Positions 53,599 to 62,392 are shown, numbered from the stretch's first letter. The stretch: 64,000 bases of DNA from Salegentibacter lacus (GCF_020164555.1 NZ_JAIQZB010000017.1:35983-99982), one strand, 5' to 3'. The notes: generated by a model from the letters alone, not told the origin. Numbers and translations are program-made.

Positions 53599-54339
53599 AT
53601 GAGAGAAAAACTTGCGATCATAGTTCTAGCGTTAATAATCACTTCAATCTTTCAAAATTGTAAAGAAGATAAAAAGTTGTCTGTAACTGAATTTGAACAA
53701 TCTGTATTTTATGAAATATTCCCTTCAATAATCGATTCTATTCATTCCGATATGAGATTGATTCCACCACCGCCACCGCCGCCAAACGTTTTAAAAGAAA
53801 AAGGTTATGATATAAATAATAAATCGGACCCTTACAACAAAGCATATGAAGAATGGTTAAGGTCTGATGATTATAAACAGACAATGAAAACCTGGGAAAA
53901 GGTAAGAGATTCTATTGTGAAAGATACAACTTCTTATTTTTTAGTAGTCCAAGATTCAATTTCTTCTATTGAAAAAGATACTAAACCTCAATTTGCGGAA
54001 CATTTTAAAGAATACAATATCGCACCAGACACATTAGACCACAGAAAAAATTTCGCTCTAGAATTAAATAAACTTAAAACAAATCATAAAAAAGTCAAAT
54101 TCAAATATCGGACTGAATTTCCTGAAGGACGAGAATTCTGGAGAAATAAATATAAATATAATGTGGTTGCATACGTCGGATTTTCTAGAATATTATTTGA
54201 TAAAACAAGAACTTTTGGAGTTCTTGATGGTAGTTATTCTATGGCACCTTTGAATGGTTCTGGTTACCGCATTTTCATTAAAAAAACCAAAGACGGTAAG
54301 TGGATTATAGATGAAATTATTGGAACTTGGATATCATAA
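53599..54339 (+). CDS. Cassette 7: secreted or lipid-anchored protein, unknown
   Basis: A 246-residue protein. ATG 53599 is right; the longer frame from 53536 is translated recombination site. The N-terminus (MREKLAIIVLALIITSIF, then QNCKED) looks like a lipoprotein signal. A run of seven Pro near 58 is followed by a helical, Asp/Lys-rich middle and a C-terminal beta part (VVAYVGFSRILFDKTRTFGV, KDGKWIIDEIIGTW) resembling a nuclear-transport-factor-like fold. No family recognised. Confidence 0.7.
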   Translation: MREKLAIIVLALIITSIFQNCKEDKKLSVTEFEQSVFYEIFPSIIDSIHSDMRLIPPPPPPPNVLKEKGYDINNKSDPYNKAYEEWLRSDDYKQTMKTWEKVRDSIVKDTTSYFLVVQDSISSIEKDTKPQFAEHFKEYNIAPDTLDHRKNFALELNKLKTNHKKVKFKYRTEFPEGREFWRNKYKYNVVAYVGFSRILFDKTRTFGVLDGSYSMAPLNGSGYRIFIKKTKDGKWIIDEIIGTWIS

Positions 54340-54344
54340 ATTAC

Positions 54345-54476
54345 GTGTGGCAACAATGTATAAAAACAATGCTTAAGCCTGTCTCAATTCAAAACTCCGT
54401 GCTCGCTAGCCCAGCGGATTGTCCTTCGGACAATCACGCTCGTCCGCTCGCACTGTTTTTATACGGGACGTTAGCG
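54345..54476 (+). repeat. Long attC-like site of cassette 7
   Basis: R'' GTGTGGCAAC is the exact complement of cassette start GTTGCCACAC. Central hairpin loop is TTC, right arm ATACGGGACG. Confidence 0.87.
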
Positions 54477-54492
54477 CACATTTGAAAACAAA

Positions 54493-55635
54493 ATGAAAAA
54501 AGTAATTGCATTTGCAGATGAATTTGGAAATAATTCCTTTGAGTTTAACACTCAGGGAAGCCATTTCATTATTGCCAGTGTTATAATGAACCAAGATGAA
54601 TTAGACGAAATACAAATTCAACTTGAAGAAATTCGAAAAAAATTCTTTCAAACTGGAGAAATAAAGTCCAGTAAAGTTAAAAACAATCATAACCGAAGAA
54701 TCTTAATCTTAAGGGAGCTTAAAAAGGTGAATTTTTCTGTTTATGCTGTGGTCATCGACAAAAGAAAACTTTACGGTGAAGGTTTTAAATATAAACAATC
54801 TTTCTACAAATATCTTAATGGAATTTTATACAAAGAACTTTATCGGACTTTTCCTCAACTTGAATTAAAAGTGGACGAACACGGAGGAAACGATTTTATG
54901 AGAAGTTTCAAAAAATACGTTGAGAAAAATCATATTAGAAACCTATTTGCCGGTTCTGATTTTCATATTCAAAAAAGCCATAATGATCTGGGAGTACAAT
55001 TAGCGGATTTTATGGCTGGCACTTTAGGTTACATTTTCGATGAACTAAAGAAATCCTATAAATCAAGCGAATTTGCGGACTTGATAAATGAAAAACTAAT
55101 TAGTTTAAACCAATTTCCAAAAGCCTACAAAATTGAAAAATTCAATGAAAAGGATACCTTCAATGAATATGATGAAACCATTGCAACCTTAAGTTTAAAC
55201 AGAGTATTCGATTTTATTGATAAAGCCACAGGAAATACACAAGATAATCGTGACAGAATTAATTTTCTAAAACTTTTACTTCTATATCATCAATCAAACC
55301 ACCCAAGAAAATATACCACATCAAATGAATTCGTAAAACACTTGAGTGTAAATAGACAAAAACAACTAAGTAAAGAGCAATTCAGTTCTAAGGTAATAGG
55401 ATATTTGAGAGATAAAGGAGTTTTGATTGCAAGCAGTAGAGACGGTTATAAGATACCAACTTCAGCAACCGATATGAAAAAATTTATAAATCACGGCAAT
55501 AGTATAATTTTGCCTGTGCTTCGCCGAATTGAGGAATGCCGTAGTGCAATTTTACTTGCGACGACAAATGAATACGATATTTTAGATGACCCTGCTTATG
55601 GCCAATTAAGGGAACTAATAGAAAACGTGCGCTAA
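54493..55635 (+). CDS. Cassette 8: DUF3800 protein
   Basis: A 380-residue protein. Residues 1-200 match DUF3800, an RNase H-like domain, with the acidic residues in IAFADEFGNN, KVDEHGGND and GVQLADFMAGTLG. Residues about 255-380 are a helical domain with a winged-helix-like part (KVIGYLRDKGVLIASSRDGY). DUF3800 proteins are often seen in defence islands and mobile DNA; activity is unproven. The stop codon is inside R'' of the site that follows. Confidence 0.8.
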   Translation: MKKVIAFADEFGNNSFEFNTQGSHFIIASVIMNQDELDEIQIQLEEIRKKFFQTGEIKSSKVKNNHNRRILILRELKKVNFSVYAVVIDKRKLYGEGFKYKQSFYKYLNGILYKELYRTFPQLELKVDEHGGNDFMRSFKKYVEKNHIRNLFAGSDFHIQKSHNDLGVQLADFMAGTLGYIFDELKKSYKSSEFADLINEKLISLNQFPKAYKIEKFNEKDTFNEYDETIATLSLNRVFDFIDKATGNTQDNRDRINFLKLLLLYHQSNHPRKYTTSNEFVKHLSVNRQKQLSKEQFSSKVIGYLRDKGVLIASSRDGYKIPTSATDMKKFINHGNSIILPVLRRIEECRSAILLATTNEYDILDDPAYGQLRELIENVR

Positions 55636-55758
55636 CAACATATAAAAACAATGCTTAAATCGGTCTTTAATCGAAACATTGTGCTCACTTGCTCAGCGGA
55701 TTGTCCTGCGGACAATCACGCGCGCCAGCTCGCACAGTTTTTATACGAGACGTTGGCA
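55627..55758 (+). repeat. Long attC-like site of cassette 8
   Basis: R'' GTGCGCTAAC is the exact complement of cassette start GTTAGCGCAC. The gene's stop codon (55633-55635) is part of R''. Confidence 0.87.
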
Positions 55759-55792
55759 ACAAGCTCAAACATTAATTAACTAACCATTAAGA

Positions 55793-56083
55793 ATGAAAAA
55801 TTTCTTTGAAAAATACACGGAAAAGCCGTCTTCAACCTTTAGCCGACTTTTTATTACCTTTCTTTTCGGATTTTTACCCTTTGCGATCATTTTTGGTTTG
55901 CTGACCATTGCAGGAATTGAACCTGTTACTTTCAATGGAGAGGATTATTATGGATTTGCGGGATTATTAGTGTTACTGATCGCTACCCCAATTACCGCAC
56001 TGGTTTTTGCGATTTTTATCTATCTATACTTATTGATCGGGTTTTTGATGTTGAGTGGATTTAAAAAACTTTTGGTACGGTAA
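55793..56083 (+). CDS. Cassette 9: small membrane protein
   Basis: A 96-residue protein with two or three helices (about 18-42, 52-88) and a basic end (GFKKLLVR). No family recognised. Sole gene of a 464-bp cassette. Confidence 0.6.
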   Translation: MKNFFEKYTEKPSSTFSRLFITFLFGFLPFAIIFGLLTIAGIEPVTFNGEDYYGFAGLLVLLIATPITALVFAIFIYLYLLIGFLMLSGFKKLLVR

Positions 56084-56090
56084 AAAGCCA

Positions 56091-56222
56091 GTTGCCAACA
56101 AAATATAAAAACAATGCTTTAACCTGTCTCAAATCCAAAGTCTGAGCTCGTTTGCAACGCCTGATTGTCCTGCGGACAATCACGCACGCCAGCTCGCACA
56201 GTTTTTATACGAGACGTTGTAT
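56091..56222 (+). repeat. Long attC-like site of cassette 9
   Basis: R'' GTTGCCAAC complements cassette start GTTGGCAAC; core as in the others, with a CCTGATTGTCC variant on the left arm. Confidence 0.85.
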
Positions 56223-56688
56223 GCAATTTCTTGTCGCGAAGGGTCATCTTTTGAAAGTCCTGGGCTGATTTTAAATAGGAGTACAGGTAATGGAAAGCAA
56301 AGGATATGACCATAGGAAGTATCCCCAAGTATGTTGCGATGAGATCGTGGAGAGTTTTTTAACTATCCAAACGTTATCACGTTACCAATACTTGAGGTTA
56401 AGGTAGTTTAAATTTGAGGTATAATCAATAGGGGAAACTCCCTTAATTTTTCCTTTACCTGGACGTATAATTGATTGACGCCCACCCCTTATTCCACGGA
56501 TGTTTAGATCTACTTCTAAACACAATGTAAACGGGGCACGGATCTCAAAAGAAGGATTTTAAATGTTTCCGATCCAAGCAACAGTTCCTTTTATACTTAT
56601 CTTAGAATGCAGATAACCAAAAAAGCAGACAACACCATCTAACTGCAATAGCCGCGAAAATGCGACTACAACAGTTAGATCTACGTTG
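56214..56688 (+). repeat. 475-bp direct repeat, copy 2 (cassette 10)
   Basis: Same cassette as at 49190-49664 with one base changed. Here it lies between two ordinary cassettes. It holds no full gene, so 56217-56711 has no coding sequence I can support. Confidence 0.85.
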
Positions 56689-56691
56689 GCA
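56625..56691 (+). repeat. Short attC-like site of cassette 10
   Basis: Same as the site at 49601-49667: GCAGACAAC, ATCTAACTG/CAGTTAGAT arms, CTACGTTG end. Confidence 0.72.
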
Positions 56692-56711
56692 AATATTAAA
56701 AAACAAAACTT

Positions 56712-57200
56712 ATGAGATTGACATTTATTTTTATGCTTTTTACCTCGGCATTACTTGCGCAAAAAAACCGGATTGATGTTGGAGGTGGAGATTCTGACAA
56801 GGTAAAACTAGCTATTTCGATTTTGAATAAAATTGAAAAAAATCAAGAATTAGAGATTGGTAACTATTTCCTCAACGAGGGAGATTTTCAGGAAAAGGAA
56901 TGGGATAAGTATATTAAGCTAATTCAATCTGACTTCCCCAATAGTGACAATTCTCTTCCTACTTCTGATGTCACACCTGGTAAGAAACTTTGGTATGAAA
57001 GAACTTACTTTGAGGAAATGAATAATGAAATTAAGTATCACTTCCAAATCTACTTCGAGCTTATAGAATCCAATAACAAGATCAAAATCAATAAATTAAT
57101 TTTTAAAGAAGGTGACGAAATAATCAATAGGGATAAAGAAATAGAAAGACTCGGAGATAGATCCGTTCCTCCACCACCTCCTGCATTTTCAGATTTTTAA
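56712..57200 (+). CDS. Cassette 11: secreted protein, unknown
   Basis: A 162-residue protein with a signal peptide (ending ALLAQ). A GGGDSD turn near 24 is followed by a helix with KLAISILNKIEKNQ, then strands (NEIKYHFQIYFELIE, KIKINKLIFKEG), and a tail of six Pro. No family recognised. Sole gene of its cassette. Confidence 0.68.
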   Translation: MRLTFIFMLFTSALLAQKNRIDVGGGDSDKVKLAISILNKIEKNQELEIGNYFLNEGDFQEKEWDKYIKLIQSDFPNSDNSLPTSDVTPGKKLWYERTYFEEMNNEIKYHFQIYFELIESNNKIKINKLIFKEGDEIINRDKEIERLGDRSVPPPPPAFSDF

Positions 57201-57207
57201 AAAGAAC

Positions 57208-57339
57208 ATTTGCCAACAGTATATAAAAACAATGCTCAAACCAGCCTCAAATCGAAACTCCCTGCTTGTTTGCTTTGCGGATTGTCCTGCGGACAATCAC
57301 GCACGCCCACTCGCACAGTTTTTATACGGGACGTTAGCT
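57208..57339 (+). repeat. Long attC-like site of cassette 11
   Basis: R'' ATTTGCCAAC is the exact complement of cassette start GTTGGCAAAT. Confidence 0.87.
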
Positions 57340-57375
57340 ACAATTTGCCGATAAATCCTGAAACCTTTAGATCTA

Positions 57376-57406
57376 TTTGTCAAAACGAAAAACATAACTA
57401 TATTTG
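57376..57406 (+). promoter_or_regulatory. Promoter inside cassette 12
   Basis: TTTG at 57376-57379, exactly 19 bp, TATATTTG at 57399-57406: a perfect consensus, 34 bp before the PadR-like gene. It is the only cassette promoter of this quality I found. Confidence 0.82.
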
Positions 57407-57433
57407 TATTATTCAAGTTGTATAATACAAATA
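57401..57433. promoter_or_regulatory. Likely PadR-type operator
   Basis: Perfect 12-bp inverted repeat, TATTTGTATTAT (57401-57412) and ATAATACAAATA (57422-57433), 9 bp apart. It overlaps the -7 element and the expected start of transcription, as an autorepressor site would. Inference: bound by the PadR-like protein encoded next to it. Confidence 0.72.
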
Positions 57434-57440
57434 GAAAATA

Positions 57441-57815
57441 ATGAAAAATGAGGACAATTTAAATGAACTATTGCTTTCTTGGGAAAACACATATAAAAAA
57501 GGTCAATTGACACTTTGGATTTTTATGGCACTTCAAGAAAGCAGAAAATATGTTGATGAAATTAAAAGTTTTATTGAAAAGAAATCTAACGGAACAATAA
57601 GTTGCGAAGAACAAAGCTTATATCGGGCGTTAAGAAAATATGAACATATTAATGTTTTAACTTTTGAGTTAAAAGAAGGAAATAAAGGTCCTGAAAGGAA
57701 ATATTATTCTTTGACAAATTTAGGACAAGAACTCTTCAAGCAGTTTGTGAATAGAAACATTAAACTTTTCTATTCAGAAGAAATTAAAAATATTCTAAAA
57801 TTAAACGACCAATGA
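57441..57815 (+). CDS. Cassette 12: PadR-family transcription regulator
   Basis: A 124-residue PadR-like winged-helix protein: KGQLTLWIFMALQESRKYVDE (helix 1-2), LYRALRKYEHINVLTFEL (recognition helix and start of wing), GPERKYYSLTNLGQELF (wing and final helix). The sense/response couple is unknown. It overlaps the next gene by 4 bp (ATGA), so both form a small operon, with an operator over their promoter. The usual partner is a small membrane protein, as here. Confidence 0.87.
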   Translation: MKNEDNLNELLLSWENTYKKGQLTLWIFMALQESRKYVDEIKSFIEKKSNGTISCEEQSLYRALRKYEHINVLTFELKEGNKGPERKYYSLTNLGQELFKQFVNRNIKLFYSEEIKNILKLNDQ

Positions 57816-58231
57816 AAACCATCACACTTTATTTAATGAGATTTGCATTAACTGTAACTATTCTAACTATATTATTTAGATATTTTTTGAGTTACGGTAT
57901 AGAAAATCTATCAGGAATTATAATTACTTTATCCGCAGGAATTTATGGGATTTTAACGTTTGTTGCTGGTTGGTATTTTGGACGAAAGGATGGAGAATAT
58001 TTACCAATATTTGATGTCGGATTTAGATTTCACCTAACAACATTTTTAATTCATAATGGGATTTCATTATTGTGGATTGGATTTGGATTTGGCTCAAAAA
58101 GTGAAAATCTGAATGCTCCTATTATGGGTGCTATTATTTGGAGTGTTTTTCTATTAATACATTTCATCTTTTACCTTTGGGCAAGAAGAAATTCCATTCA
58201 TAATTTGAATAAAGAAGACATATTTGAATAA
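57812..58231 (+). CDS. Cassette 12: four-helix membrane protein
   Basis: A 139-residue protein with four helices (about 8-27, 33-52, 72-90, 105-128). A Gly/Trp pair and GRKDGEYLPIFDVGFRFH lie in the cytosolic loop. It starts inside the PadR gene's stop, so its expression is tied to that regulator. Unknown family; probably the regulated output of the pair. Confidence 0.72.
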   Translation: MKTITLYLMRFALTVTILTILFRYFLSYGIENLSGIIITLSAGIYGILTFVAGWYFGRKDGEYLPIFDVGFRFHLTTFLIHNGISLLWIGFGFGSKSENLNAPIMGAIIWSVFLLIHFIFYLWARRNSIHNLNKEDIFE

Positions 58232-58239
58232 TGAAAACA

Positions 58240-58369
58240 GTAGCTAACAGCATATAAAAACAATGCTTAAATTTTGCTCAATCCATATTCCGTGTTCGTT
58301 TGCTTAGGTGATTGTCCTACGGACAATCACGCTCGCCCGCTCGCACAGTTTTTATACGAGACGTTGTAA
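58240..58369 (+). repeat. Long attC-like site of cassette 12
   Basis: R'' GTAGCTAAC complements cassette start GTTAGCTAC. Central hairpin GTGATTGTCC-TAC-GGACAATCAC has longer arms than in other sites, with both sides changed together. Confidence 0.87.
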
Positions 58370-58384
58370 ATAATTGTTAAAGAT

Positions 58385-59488
58385 TTGAGTAATAATAGAT
58401 ACTATGTTTACGGACTTATAGATCCTCGGGATAACCAAATATTTTATATTGGAAAAGGAACTGGTAAAAGATATTCTTCTCATTTAAAGAAAAATAGACT
58501 TGATTTTAATTCAGGTAAAATCGATCAAATAATAGAAATTCAAAATTCCGGATTAGAAGTTAAAATAGAAATCTTATTTCAAAACCTTGATGAAGAAACG
58601 GCTTACGATTTAGAGAAAGTAATAATTTACAAATTAGGACGTAAAGTTTTTTCGGAAGGAACATTAACTAATCTTATTCCAGGTGGAAGATGGAAAACAG
58701 GCGATCCAATTTTTTATGATAACTCTTATACACCTGCTTTCGATTCAAATAGATTAGGTCTTTTTGGAGAAAATGAATTTCTAAGAATTAAAACAAAATC
58801 AACTTTTGATTATTTAAATACGAATAAAGAAAGGCAAATAGTTTATAGGTATAACTGGGATGGTAGTTTTGATAAAGAAAAAACTCTAAATGAGCTTTTT
58901 ATAGAAGGTGTTAGAGAGGTGGAAATGAATATACTTAAGTTTTTAAGAATTGAAAACTTGCCAATTTATGGTAGAGGAATTCATTCCAAATTCTTTTATG
59001 AGAATATTTATATTTCAGAAAAAATTCCGACCTGTGATTATGATATAATTGATCAGGATTTTCATAAAGAGTTTGATTTAAAATTTGGTATGGAAGAAGA
59101 TTTCACAATTCATAGTTACGAAAATGATATCTTAAGACTGGAGTTATGTAAAAACAAAACTACGATTGATTACCAATCTTATTATATAACGGGGCAGAAA
59201 AAATCCTTCCGAAGAACAAAATATGGCAGACCCTACGAATTAGCTTTAGAGTGGTTTGAAAATGGGAATTTAAGCGTTAAAGAAGAATTAATAGATGGTT
59301 ATTCAGAATATATAAGGACCACATATTACGAAAGTGGTGAAAAATATATTCGCATAAGTCGAGGAAAAGGAAAGAAAGAGTATGATAGATGGTTCAAAAA
59401 TGGAAAGAAAGAAGTAGAATTTATAGATAACGGTTACAACTATTATAATGAGAGCGGAGAATTGGTCAAAATTATAAAGCCGGAATAA
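58385..59488 (+). CDS. Cassette 13: GIY-YIG nuclease-like protein with YwqK-type tail
   Basis: A 367-residue protein starting at TTG 58385, because the domain needs RYYVYGLIDPRDNQ, and no ATG fits. Residues about 5-105 are a LEM-3-like GIY-YIG domain: YVYGLID, FYIGKGTGKR, DLEKVIIYKLG (metal Glu), NLIPGG. Residues about 265-367 hold YwqK/MORN-like units (ALEWFENGNLSVKEEL, DRWFKNGKKEVEFID, YNESGELVKII). Such a fusion could be a toxin or defence effector; that is inference. Confidence 0.8.
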   Translation: MSNNRYYVYGLIDPRDNQIFYIGKGTGKRYSSHLKKNRLDFNSGKIDQIIEIQNSGLEVKIEILFQNLDEETAYDLEKVIIYKLGRKVFSEGTLTNLIPGGRWKTGDPIFYDNSYTPAFDSNRLGLFGENEFLRIKTKSTFDYLNTNKERQIVYRYNWDGSFDKEKTLNELFIEGVREVEMNILKFLRIENLPIYGRGIHSKFFYENIYISEKIPTCDYDIIDQDFHKEFDLKFGMEEDFTIHSYENDILRLELCKNKTTIDYQSYYITGQKKSFRRTKYGRPYELALEWFENGNLSVKEELIDGYSEYIRTTYYESGEKYIRISRGKGKKEYDRWFKNGKKEVEFIDNGYNYYNESGELVKIIKPE

Positions 59489-59493
59489 ACAAC

Positions 59494-59625
59494 TATTTAC
59501 AACAATATATAAAAACAATGCTCAAACCTGTCTCAATTCAAAACTCCGTGCTCGCTTGCTCAGCGGATTGTCCTGAGGACAATCACGCTCGCAAGCTCGC
59601 ACAGTTTTTATACGAGACGTTAGGC
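59494..59625 (+). repeat. Long attC-like site of cassette 13
   Basis: R'' TATTTACAAC is the exact complement of cassette start GTTGTAAATA. Hairpin loop is TGA. Confidence 0.87.
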
Positions 59626-59644
59626 ACAATAAAAATTTACTCTT

Positions 59645-60604
59645 TTGGAAGATAATATTAGAAAACTGGAAAAGGAATTACAAGAGGTGTTCTTTATTAG
59701 GTTTAATAATAAAGATTTGGAAGAAAAACTTAAGGTTTACCATAATTCAAAATTAGATGAATTACAAGAAGTTTATTTAGCTTTTAAAGATAACATCAAT
59801 TCTATAGTTTCGACTGCAACTATCCCAGATATAATGGCGAGAGGTAAAGCAAATCTCGAAATCTTTAATAGTATTCGGACCCAGGAGTCTATTCTTTCAA
59901 TGCGAGATGACATTGATACGGAAGATCAAAAAAAAGATGAAAAAGCTGCCGCAAATAAATTACATAAAAAAGTTCACGAGAGGTTTTTGGCTGAACGCGA
60001 GACTCTGAAGGGTAAAAATCAATTTCGGCTAATTTCGGCGATTTTTCTAAAAGATTTATCTGACTCTGAAACTTTTGAAGTTGCATCAAAAAATCTTCTG
60101 AACCAATGCGCTTTATCCACCTGGGCAGCCTTTGAAATTTTTTGCCGGGACTGTTTTATTGTACTTTTAAATAAGAACAGCCAATTAGTGGAAAACCTCT
60201 CCGCAAAAGCAGAACTAAAGCAAAAGTTTAACTTGAAAAATATACCTGTACAAAAATTGATAGAGTTTGATTTTAATCTGTCTAATAGTATGGGGACTAT
60301 TTTAATTGAAAATTTTGAGTTCAGTAACCTCCGTACAATTAAAACGATTTATAAAACCATATTTACCAGCGACGATTTAAGAGAAAAGTTAGATGATGAT
60401 AAACTATGGTCGCTTTTTCAAAGAAGAAATTTATTAGCACATAAAAGCGGAATTGTTGACACCCAATATCTAAGATCAACTAATGAATCTTTACCTCTAA
60501 AAAGTAAAATTTGGACTAGACCAAACGAATTGATGGAATATTTAGAATTAGTAATAGAGACTTCAAAGGAAATCAGAATGGAAATAGAAAATTACTGTGC
60601 CTAA
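59645..60604 (+). CDS. Cassette 14: HEPN-like protein
   Basis: A 319-residue helical protein starting at TTG 59645 (no ATG fits). Residues about 1-135 are coiled helices. Residues about 150-319 look like a HEPN domain: STWAAFEIFCRDCFIVLLN, then RRNLLAHKSGIVD, which carries the Rx4H catalytic motif of HEPN RNases. This points to a toxin or anti-phage RNase, but the match is by motif only. The stop codon lies in R'' of the next site. Confidence 0.72.
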   Translation: MEDNIRKLEKELQEVFFIRFNNKDLEEKLKVYHNSKLDELQEVYLAFKDNINSIVSTATIPDIMARGKANLEIFNSIRTQESILSMRDDIDTEDQKKDEKAAANKLHKKVHERFLAERETLKGKNQFRLISAIFLKDLSDSETFEVASKNLLNQCALSTWAAFEIFCRDCFIVLLNKNSQLVENLSAKAELKQKFNLKNIPVQKLIEFDFNLSNSMGTILIENFEFSNLRTIKTIYKTIFTSDDLREKLDDDKLWSLFQRRNLLAHKSGIVDTQYLRSTNESLPLKSKIWTRPNELMEYLELVIETSKEIRMEIENYCA

Positions 60605-60727
60605 CAATATATAAAAACAATGCTAAAACCAGTCTTGAATCGAAATTCCGTGCTCGCTTGCTCAGCGGATTGTCCTGCGGACAATCACGCACGCCAGCTC
60701 GCACAGTTTTTATACGGGACGTTGTAA
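60596..60727 (+). repeat. Long attC-like site of cassette 14
   Basis: R'' TGTGCCTAAC is the exact complement of cassette start GTTAGGCACA; the gene's stop is inside it. Confidence 0.87.
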
Positions 60728-60767
60728 CCAATGGCTCCAAAAAAAATACTAATCAAAAAGATCAAAT

Positions 60768-61358
60768 TTGAAATTTGCCAAAAATTTATATTATATAAAA
60801 AGTGTAGTTAGGGTAATTTCTGTAATTATCCTGTTGATTAGCGGAAATAATATCATAGCACAAAATGATGAACAAAAAATTCCTATTGTATACTTAGAAT
60901 CTTTTCTAGGTGGATACACTGGAGAGAATGGCGGTTTATTATGGGGTGGAGTATTGAATTATCAGTTTAGTAAAAATCTTCTGAGTTTAAGATATTCAAA
61001 AATAAATGACATAAGTGTTAGTTCAGTAGTGCTTATTCCTGTTTCTAATACAAATGCATTTGCTGATGAAATAGCAGTACTCTATGGGAGAAGAAAGATT
61101 AATGACGGTCATTCTTTGAGTATATCGCTCGGACCTTCATACACTATTTACGCATCTAATAGTTTAAATGATCTAGAAAGAGAAAGAATCCGGGCTTTCG
61201 GCGCAGCATTTGAAACAAATATTAAATGGTTTAAAAAACAAAAAAGGAATCCTTTTGGTTTCAGTTATGGTATAAAATTATCAGGAAATGTTTCAAAAAA
61301 TTACTATTTCGGTTTATCTTTTATGTTGGGGATAGGTTGGCATAAATTATACAATTAA
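60768..61358 (+). CDS. Cassette 15: outer-membrane barrel-like protein
   Basis: A 196-residue protein from TTG 60768, which gives a proper signal peptide (ending NIIAQN). The body has alternating amphipathic strands (GGLLWGGVLNYQFSKNLLSL, SLSISLGPSYTIYA, YYFGLSFMLGIGWHKL), as in small beta barrels. An ATG at 60731 only opens a short dead frame. Sole gene of its cassette. Confidence 0.68.
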   Translation: MKFAKNLYYIKSVVRVISVIILLISGNNIIAQNDEQKIPIVYLESFLGGYTGENGGLLWGGVLNYQFSKNLLSLRYSKINDISVSSVVLIPVSNTNAFADEIAVLYGRRKINDGHSLSISLGPSYTIYASNSLNDLERERIRAFGAAFETNIKWFKKQKRNPFGFSYGIKLSGNVSKNYYFGLSFMLGIGWHKLYN

Positions 61359-61384
61359 ACACACATACTCGAACGTGTCGCCAC

Positions 61385-61516
61385 TGTTTACAACATTATA
61401 TAAAAACAATGCTTAGACCAGTCTTAAATCGCAACTCTGTGCTCGCTTGTTTAGCGGATTGTCCTGCGGACAATCACGCTCGCCGGCTCGCACAGTTTTT
61501 ATACGAGACGTTGGGC
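61385..61516 (+). repeat. Long attC-like site of cassette 15
   Basis: R'' TGTTTACAAC complements cassette start GTTGTAACCA at 9 of 10 positions. Confidence 0.85.
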
Positions 61517-61590
61517 ACAATGCAATCATTTAGAAAAGATAAAATTATTAATTAAATAAATTCGTATTCTAAAAACTCCTATTTACAAAT

Positions 61591-62133
61591 ATGAAAATAA
61601 ACACTTTATTTTTCTTATTGGCACTTGCTTTTTCGATGCCCACTAACGCACAAATAACCAAAAACAATTGGCTGGTTGGCGGGGATGTTGCATTTTCTTA
61701 TTCTAAAACCAAACCTGAATCTACAGTTGATTCCCAATCATTCACCATAAACTTGACTCCAAATGTGGGTTACTTTTTTTTGGATAAATTAGCTTTAGGT
61801 ACGAGAGCTGAATATACTCTTTCTCGTTATAAAAGCGACTCAGGAACCTCCAAGTTTGACCGCTTTCTGATATCCCCTTTTGCAAGATATTATTTACTGA
61901 ATATAGACAAAATGGTTAATCCATTTTTAGAAAGTTCTTATCGATTTAGCCTTATAAATGAGAATAATTCTAGAGAATTTTCCGCTAAGGGTGGTGTTGC
62001 AATATTTTTAAACAATAGTGTGGCTTTTGAGGCATCTCTAATTTATTTTAATTCAACATCAAACAACACTTACGTAGGGAACCACACCTTGCTGTTGGGG
62101 TTTGGAATCCAGGTGCATTTAGAAAAATTATAA
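61591..62133 (+). CDS. Cassette 16: outer-membrane beta-barrel protein
   Basis: A 180-residue protein with a signal peptide (ending TNAQI) and eight-strand barrel pattern: NWLVGGDVAFSYSKT, NLTPNVGYFFLDKLALGTRA, FDRFLISPFARYYL, and a final HTLLLGFGIQVHLEKL. It resembles the OmpX/outer-membrane barrel family common in Bacteroidota. Sole gene of its cassette; its start is 81 bp from the boundary. Confidence 0.78.
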   Translation: MKINTLFFLLALAFSMPTNAQITKNNWLVGGDVAFSYSKTKPESTVDSQSFTINLTPNVGYFFLDKLALGTRAEYTLSRYKSDSGTSKFDRFLISPFARYYLLNIDKMVNPFLESSYRFSLINENNSREFSAKGGVAIFLNNSVAFEASLIYFNSTSNNTYVGNHTLLLGFGIQVHLEKL

Positions 62134-62244
62134 TAGGCTTCATAATGACACATACGCCGATTAGTGGCAGATTATTGGATATTCTAGTATTCGGACATTA
62201 ATAATGGTTAAAATAATCGAAATTCAACAAGCGTAGTAAGCACA

Positions 62245-62375
62245 GTGCCCAACAGTGTATAAAAACAATGCTTAATTTGTTCTTGAATCGAAACTCTGTG
62301 ATCGCTTGCTCAGCGGATTGTCCTGCGGACAATCACGCACGCCAGCTCGCACTGTTTTTATACGGGACGTTGTGA
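62245..62375 (+). repeat. Long attC-like site of cassette 16
   Basis: R'' GTGCCCAAC complements cassette start GTTGGGCAC. Right arm ATACGGGACG. Confidence 0.87.
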
Positions 62376-62392
62376 ATAATGCATAGAAAAAT

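Noticed and set aside
51717..56328. Minus-strand open frames through the repeats (containing RIKTVRAG and DCPQDN)
   Set aside because: They are translations of the recombination sites on the wrong strand and recur in every site.
49190..56688. Diversity-generating retroelement template and variable repeats
   Set aside because: The 475-bp copies differ by one base only, not at many adenines, and no reverse transcriptase is present.
57210..57425. Open frame starting MPTVYKNNA
   Set aside because: It runs through the recombination site and the promoter region of cassette 12; no protein features.
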